A DNA stretch of 64,000 nt from Armillaria gallica (Eukaryota > Basidiomycota > Agaricomycetes > Agaricales > Physalacriaceae). Positions within the stretch are counted from its first letter, which is position 1; each line of letters starts with the position of its first letter. The translations under genes were made by a program, and so were the position numbers. The stretch is taken from the NCBI GenBank assembly GCA_037576215.1, contig JBANDB010000013.1:1302001-1366000 (forward strand), given 5' to 3'. Of the stretch, positions 25,785 to 37,563 are shown in pieces. The notes under the pieces are model-generated. The model saw only the letters and a list, made by a program, of their open reading frames with translations, ran no database searches and had not been told where the DNA came from.

Positions 25785-27205
25785 ATGGGATGCGTATCTA
25801 GGTTAGGGCCAGTTGTGGCAACGCGTCCTCGAAAGGATCTGATAGCCTTGTTACCTCAAGAACTGGTCGATCTCATCATAGACAACCTGCGTGACTACCG
25901 ATCCCTCCATTCATGTTCCCTTGTCTGTCGAGCTTTTGTGTCGCATACCCGGGAGATCCTCTTTCGGCGTATCAACCTCAGTTTCAGAGAAGTCTGTGAC
26001 AAGCTTCTTCTTCTGCCAAAATGTACACTCGATTGCATCAAGTCACTTCATATGTCACGTCGTATGCTTTACCGTATCTGGGGCGGTACCCACAGCGTGC
26101 TAAATCATCCTGCTTTCCCCCAACTCATGACACAGCTTGGGCCCTTGCGGCTTACCCTTTCTCACCTGTCATGGCCGCAGCTGAATGACGACGCACGACG
26201 TGCATTGTCTATGCATGCATTTCGCCATATCAACCTTGGGAGGAGTGTGTTTTCGAGCGTCGTCGATCTGTGCGAATTTCTCGATAGTTCACCCGAGCTT
26301 GAGACTCTGGTCCTTGAGGGCCTGAACATACTGGATGACATTACTCCATCGTCGCGCCCCTATAACCAAAAGGGACCGTCAGTATCGCGTCTGAGGTTGA
26401 CTCGGAGCTTCATATCGGGGTTGAGTCCTTTCAAACTCATCGTTGATGCGCGTGTATGTCCCGTATCATTTGACAAACTACGTGATCTCGACGTGACAAT
26501 CTCCAATGCCGAAGAACTAGCGACTCTGCAAAATGTCCTGGAGATATCGGACACCCTTGAAACACTTAAGGTATCTCATATGCCTTGTGGTAAGTGTACC
26601 GTTCCGGTACAAGCTGGTACAAGAGGCGAAGTCTGATATATACTTCTTGATTAGAATCTCATCAGGCACAACTTCCGCACTCCCATCTGAATCTCAAAAA
26701 CCTCCACCGCCTAGATCTAGATTTGTGGGACGTCAACGATGCCAATTCTACAACCGTAACAGTCCAAGCAGATCTCTTCGAGTGGTGGCATGCAGTTTGG
26801 GCAGATTCAAAATCCACATCCGTGGAAGAGTTGTCCATTACAACAAACATAGAATTGCCTGTCGAGGACAACTACGATGTCGCCGTTTGGTCCAAGATAG
26901 CCACCGCTCTGTCAAGCCCTGCATGGGTGCGCCTGTCTGCGCTATGCATTGTGATCGACATCTATGATTATGATATTGGACAGGATCTTCATCAATATAA
27001 AGAAGCCATCCAGCATGCTACGAATGGTAGTTCTGTGAAAGTTTCGATTGTCGTGTAAGCTTCCATGCTACCATGTAACTTTCCGTTGTTCATATCTTTG
27101 ATTAGAAAATGCCCCGAGGATCGCAACGAACCAGATAATGAGATACAATCAGGAGAAGAGCAGGAGGATGAAGATGTCGGTCATAGTGACTTGGATGACT
27201 GGTAA
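25785..27205 (+). CDS. F-box protein, intact tandem copy
   Basis: A probable SCF ubiquitin-ligase adaptor. The target is unknown. Three exons (25785-26589, 26655-27054, 27106-27205) fit one frame and give 434 residues. The protein starts MGCVSRLGPVV. The F-box lies near residues 22-65 (LLPQELVDLIIDNLRDYRS, SLVCRAFVSHTREILFRR). A leucine-rich-like middle follows, and the end is strongly acidic (SGEEQEDEDVGHSDLDDW). The ATG at 25785 is chosen because it is the only one upstream of the F-box in frame. The 5' flank (from about 25577) is duplicated from or to the copy at 23210 and holds a CACGTG element. The encoded domains are complete, unlike the neighbouring copy, so this is presumably the functional member. 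Confidence 0.82.
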
Positions 27206-27521
27206 TGCTGCCTATATAGTCACTGTAGATATATTAGTATCTTTGATTCTCATATCATAGGTATCAATAGTATTAATAGTCAAACAAATTCATTCTACCT
27301 CGCTACGTTACGAAGAGCGCTGAAGCAAGCTTTGGGTATTAGAAGCTCAATTCTATAGCATTACATCAACCTAAGTCCCACAAGAGCCCGCATGTAAGCA
27401 TGATCATGAGTGAATACACGTATATGCACGACTACAGATACAAAAGTACGATACGCTATACAAAAATACCAACAATGAAGCACGAAAACAAAAATGCAAT
27501 AGAGCAAGACACAGCAAGTGA
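27206..27521. other. Convergent 3' flanks
   Basis: Short AT-rich spacer between the 3' ends of the plus-strand F-box gene and the minus-strand zinc-finger gene. No feature recognised. Confidence 0.5.
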
Positions 27522-30500
27522 CTACGATTTTGAATGCCCCTTCATCCCGCCCTTCCCCACACCCGTCCTCTGCCGCACCGACATCTCCGCAAGGGAATCC
27601 GAGCTCAGTTTCTCCATATTCTGACACTCCGCGGGATGCGTCTCCTCATAATGCCGATGCAGGTCTGCCCACGGCGCACTCAGCGGGAACCTCCGAGGTG
27701 CCGGTCGAGGCGTTTGCGTCGAGGTCCTGAAAAGAAAAGCATCAGCAAGGAGGAACAAAGTTGTAGACGAAAAGAAAGAACGCTGACATGCACATCCGAC
27801 AAATCATCTGGTCATCCCTCGTCTCGTACAAGAGATCGAGGTGCTTGATACCAAGTTTCTTTTTCGTTGCTGGAGGGGCAGCGTTGGAACTTGATGATGC
27901 TTTGAACGGCGCACGTCCTTGGGGTGGGGATGGCGCAGGCGCCGGTACAGAGGGACCAGGTTCGGGGTCAGGAGGTCTTTGTTCCTTATCGCTGTCTCCA
28001 CTGCCATTAGCCCGGGGTTCCTGTGGTTCAGGCTTGAGGGAAGGCTCCCGTGGAGCCGTCTGATGTGCGGTCTTGGTCACCTTGGCATCCGGAGGAGACG
28101 ACGTGGGGGTCTCGGCGGCATGATCACTTTCGTACGTCGTCCGATTACGCTTGGATGGACGGAATGGGGCTTGGGGCGTCTGGTTCGTAGGCGATGCCTG
28201 GGTGGGCGTAAGCGGCGCTTGTGGTTGTGGTGGCAGATGAGTACGAGACTGATGTTGCGGGGGCGGCGACGTCTGAGGAGCTTGGCGAGGAGAAGAGACT
28301 TGATCAGATCCACTTGTTCGACGCTGATGTTGTTGGACCATCTGAGTACGATTCTGATGTTGACTCGACGGACCAGGATGAGGACGTATTTGATGCTGGG
28401 GCGGTGATGAGTGGTTCGGTGCCTGGTTAGGTGCACCAGGATGATGAGGAGGTGAAGTCTGGTTCAGCGGCGGCGGCGGTAGATAACTCTTGGAAGGAGG
28501 GGGCCCACGTTCCCGTTCTCGTTCTCGCTCAGGTGCAGGTGATTGCTGCGACAACGGATGGTACGGTGATGGAAGGAGGGGAGGAGCAACATACTCCTTC
28601 GAACTTTTGAATGGTGGTGCTATTGGACTAGAAGTATCCGTACGATATTGGGGCGATATCTGATTAGATGTACCCGGACGCGACATCTGATTAGATGAAC
28701 GAGGACGGTCGTGAGGTGACGGTTGGCTGGGAGGCTGAAGTTGAGGAAGAACGTGATTGTTATTAGGAGGATGAGGAGGCTGGTTCTTGAACGGAAAGGG
28801 TCCGCCCTGATGAGGTGGCGGAGGTGGCTGGTTATTCTTGAACGGCGCTCGCTCGGGTGCAGGCGAATGCGCTTTGATAAGCGGCAAGTCGAGCTGGGAG
28901 AACCTAGGGAGATACATAGCCGGAGATGCCGTACCCTTGTTGTCCGGTTCTTTGTTATCGATATCCATGCTCGACCTTCGAGCATGCTTTGGCTGTTCCA
29001 TGGTACGAGACAGGATGGGGGATTTCGCTCGTCTTCTCGCTGCTGGGTCCTCTACCGCTGCGACAGATGGTGACGAGAATCGGATCATCGTCGGGGGAGG
29101 GAACACCGTGGGTTTGGATTCCTCGGCTGGGGTAAGCGGCTTACGCATATCGAACGGTGAGGGATGCGTCGACCTCTGCTCCTCTTTTACCCGAACCTGA
29201 GCCTGCTCGAATCTCGGTGCTCCTGGCCCCTTGGTTCGTTGTGCGTGGTCCAGCTGGACCATTAACCTCTCGTTGTCCATAGCTATGCCATGAGCGGTAT
29301 CGCGTGCATCGTCCCGCTCTTTCCTTAGCCTGCCGATTGTCTCCTGGGCGCGTTCGAGTTCCTTGTACATTTTTGTGAGTTCAGCTTGGAACGCGCCCAC
29401 GTTGGCGACCCAGGCTTCTTCAAACTTGGACTGGATATGCCCAAGGGCGTTTCCAGCAATATCTCTGATGAAAGGAGGGGATGTGGCTGGACCGAGGGAA
29501 GAAAAGGGACTAGGTAAGGTTGGGGATGGCCCGATACCGGAGGTGGGCGTTGTAGACGAAGCGGTGGTCATGCTCTGGTCCGAATGCCTCCTCTGAGCTG
29601 GGGGCATCTCCGACGGTGCATTGGGGTCACCATTATGTCGGCGCTGCGGCGCTGGAGCGAGCTGCGCCTGAGATTGCGGATGTCGGAACACAGGAAGATC
29701 GTACTGATAATTCAAGGGCGTGCTCGGTACGTTTTGACGCTATAGGAAGAGGTAAGAACACGTCACGGCCACGTAGAAAGACGTGCCGTAGAGTTTTGTC
29801 TCGGTTCTACGGGCAACGAGCGGACGGATGTCGATGGACTGGGTACCGACTGTCCGGGCTCATACGGGAAGTTCAAGGGCGGGTTGGGCCCTTGCCGCTA
29901 GCAGTAAATCTTAAGACACGTAATGGCACGCTGAAAAGGTATGTAACATACCGGTAAGAGGTCACGCCTCGTTTCCACGGGTGACGGGTGCACAGACATT
30001 GAAGGACTCGGTACGGGATCCGACCTTGTCCTTGATGGTGCTCGCGATGTTCCATTACTCTCTGATTTTGATGATGTTTTTGCCGTAGGCTTCTGGGGAG
30101 GCTGCACGCGGGGGGTCATTACGGATGTCGGAATCACAGGTCGTGACTTTGATCAAAAAGCTCTTTCAAAAAAAAATATAGGCGGTCAGAAAAATGACCA
30201 CGTACCTGCGCCCCCTGTGGTCCCCCCGACTGGTCTACGAAACGAATTGCAGCGTAATACGGCTGCCCTGACCCCGACGCTCCCCCGTACGGTTGTACCT
30301 GTGGTCCCGTTGAAATAGGATATCCTCCCGGCTGATTTATCCGATTCGCGGTGTCATTTTCAGAGCGTGAGGGGGGCCTTGTTCCTGTGGAATTAGATGG
30401 TGCTGGTTCATCCCCCAGTGGCCGTGAATTGGTCCTTTGTGGTGTCACTGGAGTACTGCTACTATTTCCTTTCAGATCGAGAATCCCCAGGCCCGGGCCA

Positions 30501-30526
30501 GTATCCCTCCTCTGCTGCATGAACAA
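27522..30526 (-). CDS. Long disordered protein with coiled coil and C-terminal zinc finger
   Basis: This is a conserved-looking Agaricomycete type of unknown function, probably nuclear. Four exons (30526-30206, 30146-29952, 29739-27788, 27726-27522) hold one frame and give 890 residues. The first 290 residues are serine/proline-rich. A coiled coil follows (FEEAWVANVGAFQAELTKMY, then ELERAQETIGRLRKERDDAR). A long proline/glutamine/histidine-rich region comes next. At the end, MICRMC is joined across the last intron to ADLHRHYEETHPAEC, which looks like a C2H2-type zinc finger. The last donor is GTCAGC, which is weak, but phase and the zinc finger both support the join. The very proline-rich exon explains the long open frames on the opposite strand at 27.9-29.2 kb, which are shadows. 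A role in transcription is possible but not shown. Confidence 0.75.
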
Positions 30527-30633
30527 ATAGAAGAGAAGCAGACAGAGATTATTTCCTCCACAGAATCACGAACACGTAGACTTGAAAAGGGCGTCGATTG
30601 GGCGTAGGAAGAAGTTGGGAGCAAAATTCGGCC

Positions 30634-30641
30634 CTTATATA
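30634..30641 (-). promoter_or_regulatory. TATA-like box of the zinc-finger gene
   Basis: On the minus strand this reads TATATAAG, about 108 bases before the ATG at 30526. Plausible by sequence. The distance is somewhat long for the start codon but allows a 5' leader. Confidence 0.35.
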
Positions 30642-33417
30642 CCGGTTTATTTAATCATTTCCCACGGTCCCTTTTCTACTGATGCCGATCGCGCGCTTAA
30701 AACGGCCACTGCCCTCAAATCAGTACATACTGTATGGAGCATTGCACTGCCTTGACAGATGGCTTCTGCATCCTTTCTAGGCTCTTCAGCGCTCAATCTT
30801 TGTGGGAATATCTGTTGCTGTTACTATTGCTGTCTTTTTTGAGCCACTCTATGTCCTCCCGGGAAGAAATCTGATCGTTCGATTGCATCGTGACCGGTCG
30901 CGCGATCGAAAAATGGTCCACTTGCAGCAATAGCTGTGATCCCGGCGTTGAACACTGCTCCCTCTGTATTCCATGGATCATTTTCCGGTGTGGTGAGGTC
31001 CGCAAGCATATCACACTCCACGTTATTTCCACTTTCACATATCCCGGTATGGTATGTCTTTAAATATCGTCCCACCTCATGGTGTCCACGCTCCCACAAC
31101 CGCGCATGTTTCGCGGTGATCATCGGTGATGGGGACATTAATTCAGCGAGTGGGAACTAGCAATCTTGACGCCTTGACGGATCTTCCGCGATCACAATGT
31201 AATTCTTCCTTAAAACAGCTCTGTGGGTAACATAAACCCATCTGTGCTGTGGCTACGGCTATCGATCATATACAATTCGCTCTCTAGTCTTCGCGCCTCG
31301 GTCCGACTTGCTTTATCTTAAACAACTGGGGTCGGAAAAAGTACGGTACGTTTACTACACGTTAAAGGCATTCTTGTAACCTGACATTCTTTCAGCCTCA
31401 TGTCCGATCCATCGCACTTCCCAAGAGAATCCCGTTCAGCTTTCTCGATACACACTATTCAGCGAAGGGACACACAAACGCCCCTTATCGGGGTCTTCTG
31501 ACAGTTCCTCTCCGTCTAAGTGGCGGCGGCACCGCAAAGAAAATGAACCCGTCGGTAATTGATCCCTCACAAGCGACGCGTATCCCAGCGTCTCGGCGCT
31601 GAAAATGAACTACTTGTACCAAGCTGGCTCTCAAAAGGAAGGTGATACTTTCCGAGAAGGTCGCGGAATTGATCTAGTCTAGGAATGTTGCCGTGGGGTG
31701 ATCCTGTAGAGGAGGGATACTAGATTTGAGTTATGAAGACATTGGAAGAGTAAGAAGTTTTTACGGTTTAAACTTCAGCGTATGAGCCTGAGGTGGTGCA
31801 TTGTCGGGGAAAGTTCGAGAGGGCACAGGAGATAACGATAAGAGAAGGTGGGCAGACCAGACAGGAGACTCCTGCTCAATAATTGTTGGTTTTTAAAAGT
31901 CTTTCGATGTCTATTTTTGAACCGAACAGATGCTTTCTGTTTGGAAGCGGACTCAATTCAATAGCTTATACTATCCATCATATGCTCAAGCTCTACTCAA
32001 TGTTCATTCCTAATTTAACTCGAACAAACCTGATGGAATTCACGGGTCGCAAGTTAAGGAATGAAAGAATAAATAAACAAAAAACTAGGGAACAAGGTGT
32101 CGAGGAGGAACGGTATACAACAGGCAGGGTGTCGGCCGATGATGGGGAGGGCAATAAATTTGGACCCACACTGCTAGCATAATAATCACTGCTCGCAGTT
32201 CCCCTCCATCGAGACCTTATTTCTTGGCGCACTTCACATCCCTCACACGGTATGCCGTTGTATCAAATTGGGGATCTTGAAGAAGATGATGGAAAAGTAT
32301 TTAAGGTGGACCAATCCGCGACCCACGGAAAGGAATCTAATGGACGGAGGACAAGTTGATGAGGATGTCAAAAGACTTGATGGCTTGTTGATTATATGAA
32401 ACCTTTCACATGGAATTCTTCGCACAAGCCGTCAATATCCAAATAGAAGAAGATAGATTGTTACCAAAATAAAAGTTCGTATCACAAGGAGCTCACACTT
32501 GACACTGCTTTGACGATCATCTTTGATCATATCTTGGGGTCGATCGACGGTGCCGACATCAGCCGACGGTGTGCCCAAAAAAGCAATATCCCGGTATCAC
32601 CCGAAATAGACGACTGTTGTCGCGTTGTGTGTTCCTATTTATTGCATACGCCTTTCTTCCACTACTACTACTACGACGACGACGACGAGGACAACAACAA
32701 TGTCACCGCCCTTTTTCTGCGTACTTACTTATTGTATTGCTCTCACTATCCTGTCGCCAAGTTGTCGCCCTGCGCGATACAAAGACAGCGTCAGGGAATG
32801 CCCATTCGGGATCCTTGGACAATTATGCGCTTTGCATACCTGACAGGCACGATAGCAGCTGTATGCTTCGGACTCTATACGTGCACATCTCGATCTTTCT
32901 CACAATAATGAAGTTTCGTCGGATGCCTGGCAGGACCCGACCTTCCTATTCAAGATTCCTTCCTACGCGAACGACAATGTCAACGCCGTACGTACTTTGC
33001 CTTTAATTGTTTTCTTGCATTCGCTATAACGTCAGATGTACAAGTAACCCCTCAGGCCTTTTGTCTTGGGAACCGGGGGATCTGATGGGAGCTTAGCGCC
33101 TATTGTCTTATTGTTCGGTCGGCCGGAATGAACCATTGCGACCGAATTCAGCAAGGGTACTAAAGCCAGAGCAATTTGCTTCCGTGGAACGCGATTTCTG
33201 CTTCCGTCCACTGGCTGGTCTGCGTAAAGGAGAGAATACTCAACCCCCTAGTTTATGGATAGCGGTGCTGTCCCTAATACGATACAGACTAGTGTGTGTT
33301 CATTCTTTGTTTAACCCTCACAGTATACTCATACGCGTCGGGACAAAAGCCCTACCGAAATCGACCAAGTACGATCGCAAGCCTGTCGCCTGCTCATCGT
33401 GCATCTCGAACCCAATA
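30642..33417. other. Long divergent spacer, 2.8 kb
   Basis: Lies between a minus-strand and a plus-strand gene. Frames at 30793-31138 (-) and 32510-33006 (+) were read. The latter contain signal-peptide-like hydrophobic starts (around 32700 and 32800) but no consistent splice chain. A trinucleotide run is annotated separately. The rest is probably regulatory or empty. Confidence 0.4.
32659..32701 (+). repeat. Trinucleotide microsatellite (CTA/CGA/ACA runs)
   Basis: Consecutive CTA, CGA and then ACA triplets follow each other. This is a simple-sequence array, which explains the threonine run in one plus-strand frame here. Confidence 0.8.
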
Positions 33418-34727
33418 ATGACAGTCAGATACTCTGAACAGGTTTGCCATGATCTTTTTATCTTTAAACCTCTTCTAATCATTTCTAGGTTCTTCCAGGA
33501 TGCATACGCTTCTATGACGACGCCCTGAACCCCCAGATTGACTCCTTCGACTACGTATATGCCGAGTCTTCGAAGTCTAGGTTGTCCCAGCAACTGCCTA
33601 ACAGTCGCATCCAACCCCAGCGTTGTCTCAGCGCCGACGTAGACATGTGCGATTATCGTCCGCCATTACTTCCGCGAAGACCAACGTATAACCTGGAGCG
33701 CCCCCGAATCGAAGTACGCCGGCCGGTCGTCATCCTACCTGACTCTCAGGCGCCCCTGCCTATTTCCCTACCGTCATCCTCGCACCAGTCACCACCACCT
33801 CTTTACCTTTTGGAAAGAAAGCCTCCATCGTCGATGGTTCCTCTTCATGGGCCCCGCCCGCTTACTGCTAAGAATTTGGCCCAGTTCGATATGCAAGAGC
33901 ATCTCCAACCGATGCCGCTGCATCTTTCAGGTCGACGCGCTCTTATTCCGCACGCTCAGCCTTCCCCCAGACGTATACATTCACTCCCGTCCTTCCCACC
34001 TTCTGCCCAGCAGCAACGTCAGACACAACATATCCCCATCTCCCTCATGTCTAATCCTTGGATACGCTCTATCATTACGACTATTCGCTCCTCATGTGCT
34101 CAACTTCTCGTTCGTGAGCGTCAGGAGAAGGAAGAAATTCGGAAGGAATTACAGGAGTTGAGAAGGAGCGTCAAGCGGCCGTTAAGGGAAGGAAGAAGCC
34201 CGTATTCACGTGAGAGCAGCAGCTCGCAGGCAAGTGACGAACTTCAGTCTCCAGCTCCGACTCCGAAGCGAAGGCGATTGTCAGCTTCGTCTCAAGATGG
34301 TGTTAAGCCCGTCTTGCAGGTGTTTGGGTCTGGGCTGCAAGATCGTGCTACATTTTCGGTGCCGCTGGTTGAGGATATGATAGAACCGCGGGTGAAGGAA
34401 GAGGAGGTGGACGAGCGCATTACCGAGATGAGGGTAGCCAAAGCGGTCAAGGAAGAGGAAGCTTCGGCTCCGCCTACTCCTTCGTACCTTCCGGTTCCCG
34501 ATACATTGCCGCTGATCGTACCATGGGCACAATGTGACGTCGATGATGGGATGGGCGAGTCCGATATGGACCTGAAGAGTGACGGGGAGCCAGATTTGGA
34601 GGAGGGGGAGATATATGAAGATCGCTCTCTTGTGTCCCCATCGCCGTCGACGAGCACGGATTCATCAGGAGTTACACTGGTCGACGCAGTGGAGAACAAG
34701 TGGTTGAACATGGTTACGACAAGATAA
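33418..34727 (+). CDS. Disordered, probably nuclear protein of unknown function
   Basis: Not recognised. Exon 33418-33441 (MTVRYSEQ) joins, across a 47-base intron, to 33489-34727 in phase, giving about 420 residues. The start could lie further upstream because an open frame continues to the left. The protein is proline-rich in its first half. It has a short helical, charged stretch (VRERQEKEEIRKELQELRRS) near residue 215, then a serine-rich basic patch (PTPKRRRLSASSQ) that looks like a nuclear localisation signal. Sumoylation-like KEEE patches follow, with an acidic end (DLEEGEIYED). There is no known catalytic domain. Disorder, the basic patch and the coiled segment suggest a chromatin or transcription role, which is inference. 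Confidence 0.6.
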
Positions 34728-34956
34728 CTATTTTATGATACGATGATTATTCTTACCTTATTCCATGTCCCGTCGACTTTTTATTGATCTTCCTTTTCGT
34801 GTAGTATATCTGTTGTAACTCGCAGGTAGGCCGTGCTCAGAAATACTCTTGATGACAAAACATGACTTTACGTTCCCACTTTTCGCAGGCACTGGCCATG
34901 GAAGTACTCAATAATGACATAATAACAAGGGACGTAAACACCAGCTTCGAATTTGA

Positions 34957-35048
34957 TCGGATATGGTGTAACGGCTAACATTGCCGCCTCTCATTACGCA
35001 GAAGTGTAAATGTCGCGGCAGCTCGGGGTTCGATTCCCCGTATCCGAA
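34957..35048 (+). tRNA. tRNA-Glu (anticodon CTC) with a 20-base intron
   Basis: The cloverleaf can be folded by hand. The acceptor stem TCGGATA pairs with TATCCGA. The D arm is GTGT/ACAT. The anticodon stem GCCGC (34983-34987) pairs with GCGGC (35015-35019). The anticodon CTC is at 34990-34992. The T arm is CGGGG-TTCGATT-CCCCG. The discriminator base is A at 35048. The intron is 34994-35013, at the standard position one base after the anticodon-adjacent purine. The tRNA reads GAG codons. Confidence 0.93.
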
Positions 35049-35055
35049 AGCTTAA

Positions 35056-35060
35056 TTTTT
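35056..35060 (+). terminator. RNA polymerase III terminator (T5)
   Basis: A run of five T, eight bases after the end of the tRNA gene, the usual polymerase III stop signal. Confidence 0.7.
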
Positions 35061-36251
35061 AAATAGCCTGCTTGAAGTGCAGTGTGCCTTAGGTTGTTCA
35101 GTGTTCACCATACGGTATAAAGTCATTGAGTTGTGCAATGTGCATGTCGCACCTAGGGATTGTGTGCAAAACCTTCAAGGGTGGTAAGTAGCGGTTTTAT
35201 ACCGACCCTTCCCAAGTGGGGTGTTTTAAATAAAAGCATTTTACTTTGTAAATCGAATCTTTTGGGTAAACTTGCTTTGCCGCTTTCGCTCAAAGAGATA
35301 GCGCAGCCACGTGGGCGAAACGCTGGCAGGTCAACGAGCCCAAGAGCTGAGAGTGACCACAGACTTTCCCACGGTTTCTGGTCCGGCAAAGCCGTATATC
35401 GAAGGCGGTGACAAAGCATTACATAATTTGATGCCCAGCAGCCGGCACCCAATCGATTAGATTCCTAGCATGCCGATTTCATGCCGAGCAGCGCGTTTCA
35501 ACAGGAAATATCAGTGCTTGTGCTACTTTCCCTGCGTGAGTATTTTCTTTCATGTGACTGTACACTTTATCGCTTATATATTTCCGTTTTAAAGTCAACT
35601 AGGCCTTCCAAGAACCTACATTACAAGATCTTTTCGTTGCCGTAATCTCTGCTGAGTTGGAATTGCTGAGTTGGACGGTGCGTGGCCTAGTCAACTTACA
35701 GAGTCGCCCCCATCGTAGTCCAAAGCATCTGTCTATGAGATACTATGCAGGTTCTGCAATTTAAAGTTCTGACCTTGTACCATAGCTTCCTTGGATGTCC
35801 CGTTTGTACTTACCTTTTCACCATCTTCCATAGATACTTGCAAGATATCACAAAGATATCGGGCAAGATATCGGATATCTGATCAACGTCAAGGATCAAG
35901 GTATGTGGCGCTCAGTTATACAAAACATTTAGTTTCACATGTACTCTAGGGAGCGATATGCACTGTATTTGCAGTAACTACCACTCACAGCGTTTTCCGA
36001 TTTCATCGTCGCCTTTTTGATGTGCTATTATCTGCACAAAGCAGAAAGCTTTCCCCCTTCTCTACGTACATAAACTCATTCAGAAATTAGACCTTACTTA
36101 TCGACACTAGCGCTTCGTCCATACTTCTCGACTTGATGCGGCTGGTCGTCATATCCGGTTTCGTTGGGGGTAAAGATTTCCTTCGTTTGTGCTTGCGCGG
36201 ACTCTGGTGCACCTACAAGAATATGCGAAGTGCTCATTCTTATCATAGTAC
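35061..36251. other. Spacer with short repeats
   Basis: No gene recognised. It contains a 15-base match to 47549-47563 within a longer weak similarity (about 35405-35460), and a cluster of AGATATC motifs at about 35838-35882, reported below. Confidence 0.45.
35838..35882 (+). repeat. Short cluster of AGATATC motifs
   Basis: Four nearby occurrences of (G/A)ATATC within about 45 bases, some preceded by GCA or CAA. A minor tandem repeat. A protein-binding array is possible but untested. Confidence 0.5.
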
Positions 36252-37563
36252 ATGGCTTTCAATCACGGTCCTGTTCTGATATCTGACCTTCATCTCAGTT
36301 TCTCGCTGGCCAAATACCTCCCTTTCCTGCCGCCGATTTCGCCGGACCAAAATGTTAGGCTATCTCAACTCTCGTTTCATGCTAATCCAACTTGGTCTTG
36401 GGTCTATGTCGACGCCTTCCTTGCTTGCTACGCGTGTACCTACTGACGCTTCAATGCTGCTATACACTGTTTTCATCTAGATTAAACTCTCGGAAGGATC
36501 GTAGAAAATGCATAGCCGTCAAGTCTTCTGTAGGGCCAGCAATTAGATTCAATTCGGATGATTCTTCAGCTGAGACGAGAATTTCGGTATGCTTTATGAG
36601 CCGTGTTTATCTTTGACATATATGCTCATATTCTTTCTTCAGAATGTAAGCATTCCGAGGCTGAGCCGTCCGGTTCGGTTCCTGAATGGTGCGGTAAAAC
36701 TTTCCATTCATGAATCTCGTTGAATACATGTAGGATCGGGATGCGCTGATGGCATACCAATCAAGGGAACAATGTAAGACGACCGTTTTAGGGAAGCTCG
36801 CGAGTTCCTTCGCACAATTGTGACAGTTATCATGGACCCCGTTTCGCTTTCAATTGAAAGGGGGTGACTGCGTAGCAACGTCCAGCGAATGTCCATCCTT
36901 TGATATACTCGAGAAGAACGGCCCGAGCCAACTCACCGTTGGGCAGTACGAACTAGTGTACTTGGCTGGTAAGACGAGCTCATTCCAATCAGAGTAAGCG
37001 ATCAGTTCACCATTTACATTTTGTATTACAGGAGTAACGAGGGAGTAATAGCAGAAGTCTGTAACGTTTCGAGCTCGTTGAACACTGGTTCTGGATACCA
37101 GCCAGTTGACTCGAAAACTAATAGCCAATCAGCCGGTACGCCCGATTTGGATGAGGATGAAGAAGCAGCGAGGCCTAAAGTCCACATGTCCCAAAGAACT
37201 CTCCATCCCGGGTTTTTGTTGGTAACCCAGACCTCGGATTTCTTACCTCCTTCGCATTGGATACTGATCATGATAGCAGGACGGCTCGCACTTAGATGGC
37301 GAACAGGGGTAGCCGTGGATGTGCAGCCTCGGGATGTGATGGAGGTGAAGTGTAGCTTCGAAGGTGACACAATGGTAAACAGCACCAAGAAAGTACTTAT
37401 GGCGCAGCCGGATGAAATCTTCACTGCACCGCAAGGCTATCTGGGAATAAAGTAAGTCCGAGTCTATGATGATGGCCTGGCCTTGCAGACGTGTATGAAA
37501 GATCTGACATCTCTCTCTCTGATAAGGAATACCCCATCGAAATTACCCTACGATGCAACCTGA
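36252..37563 (+). CDS. Multi-exon protein of unknown function
   Basis: Not recognised. Supported exons: 36252-36433, 36481-36586, 36643-36693 and 36734-36773, then 36827 to about 37006, about 37018-37451, and a last exon from about 37550 ending at TGA 37561-37563. The first intron has a clear CTGAC branch site. Most joints keep phase, but the joint between the fourth exon and the one starting at 36827 does not under a plain GT-AG model: it runs into a TGA. So either an exon is misplaced or the gene carries a frame lesion. Recognisable stretches are LTVGQYELVYLAGKTSSFQ, an acidic DLDEDEEAARP, a hydrophobic WILIMIAGRLAL and VDVQPRDVMEVKCSFEGD. No known domain was identified. Ending the last exon as NTPSKLPYDAT is the phase-consistent choice. 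Confidence 0.45.

Noticed and set aside
25785..25805. MGC start of the intact F-box protein as a myristoylation/palmitoylation signal
   Set aside because: The sixth residue is arginine, which does not fit the usual myristoylation pattern.
27788..29200. Long plus-strand open frames opposite the disordered zinc-finger gene
   Set aside because: They arise because the proline/serine-rich minus-strand exon has few stop-generating codons. There are no domains or splice sites of their own.
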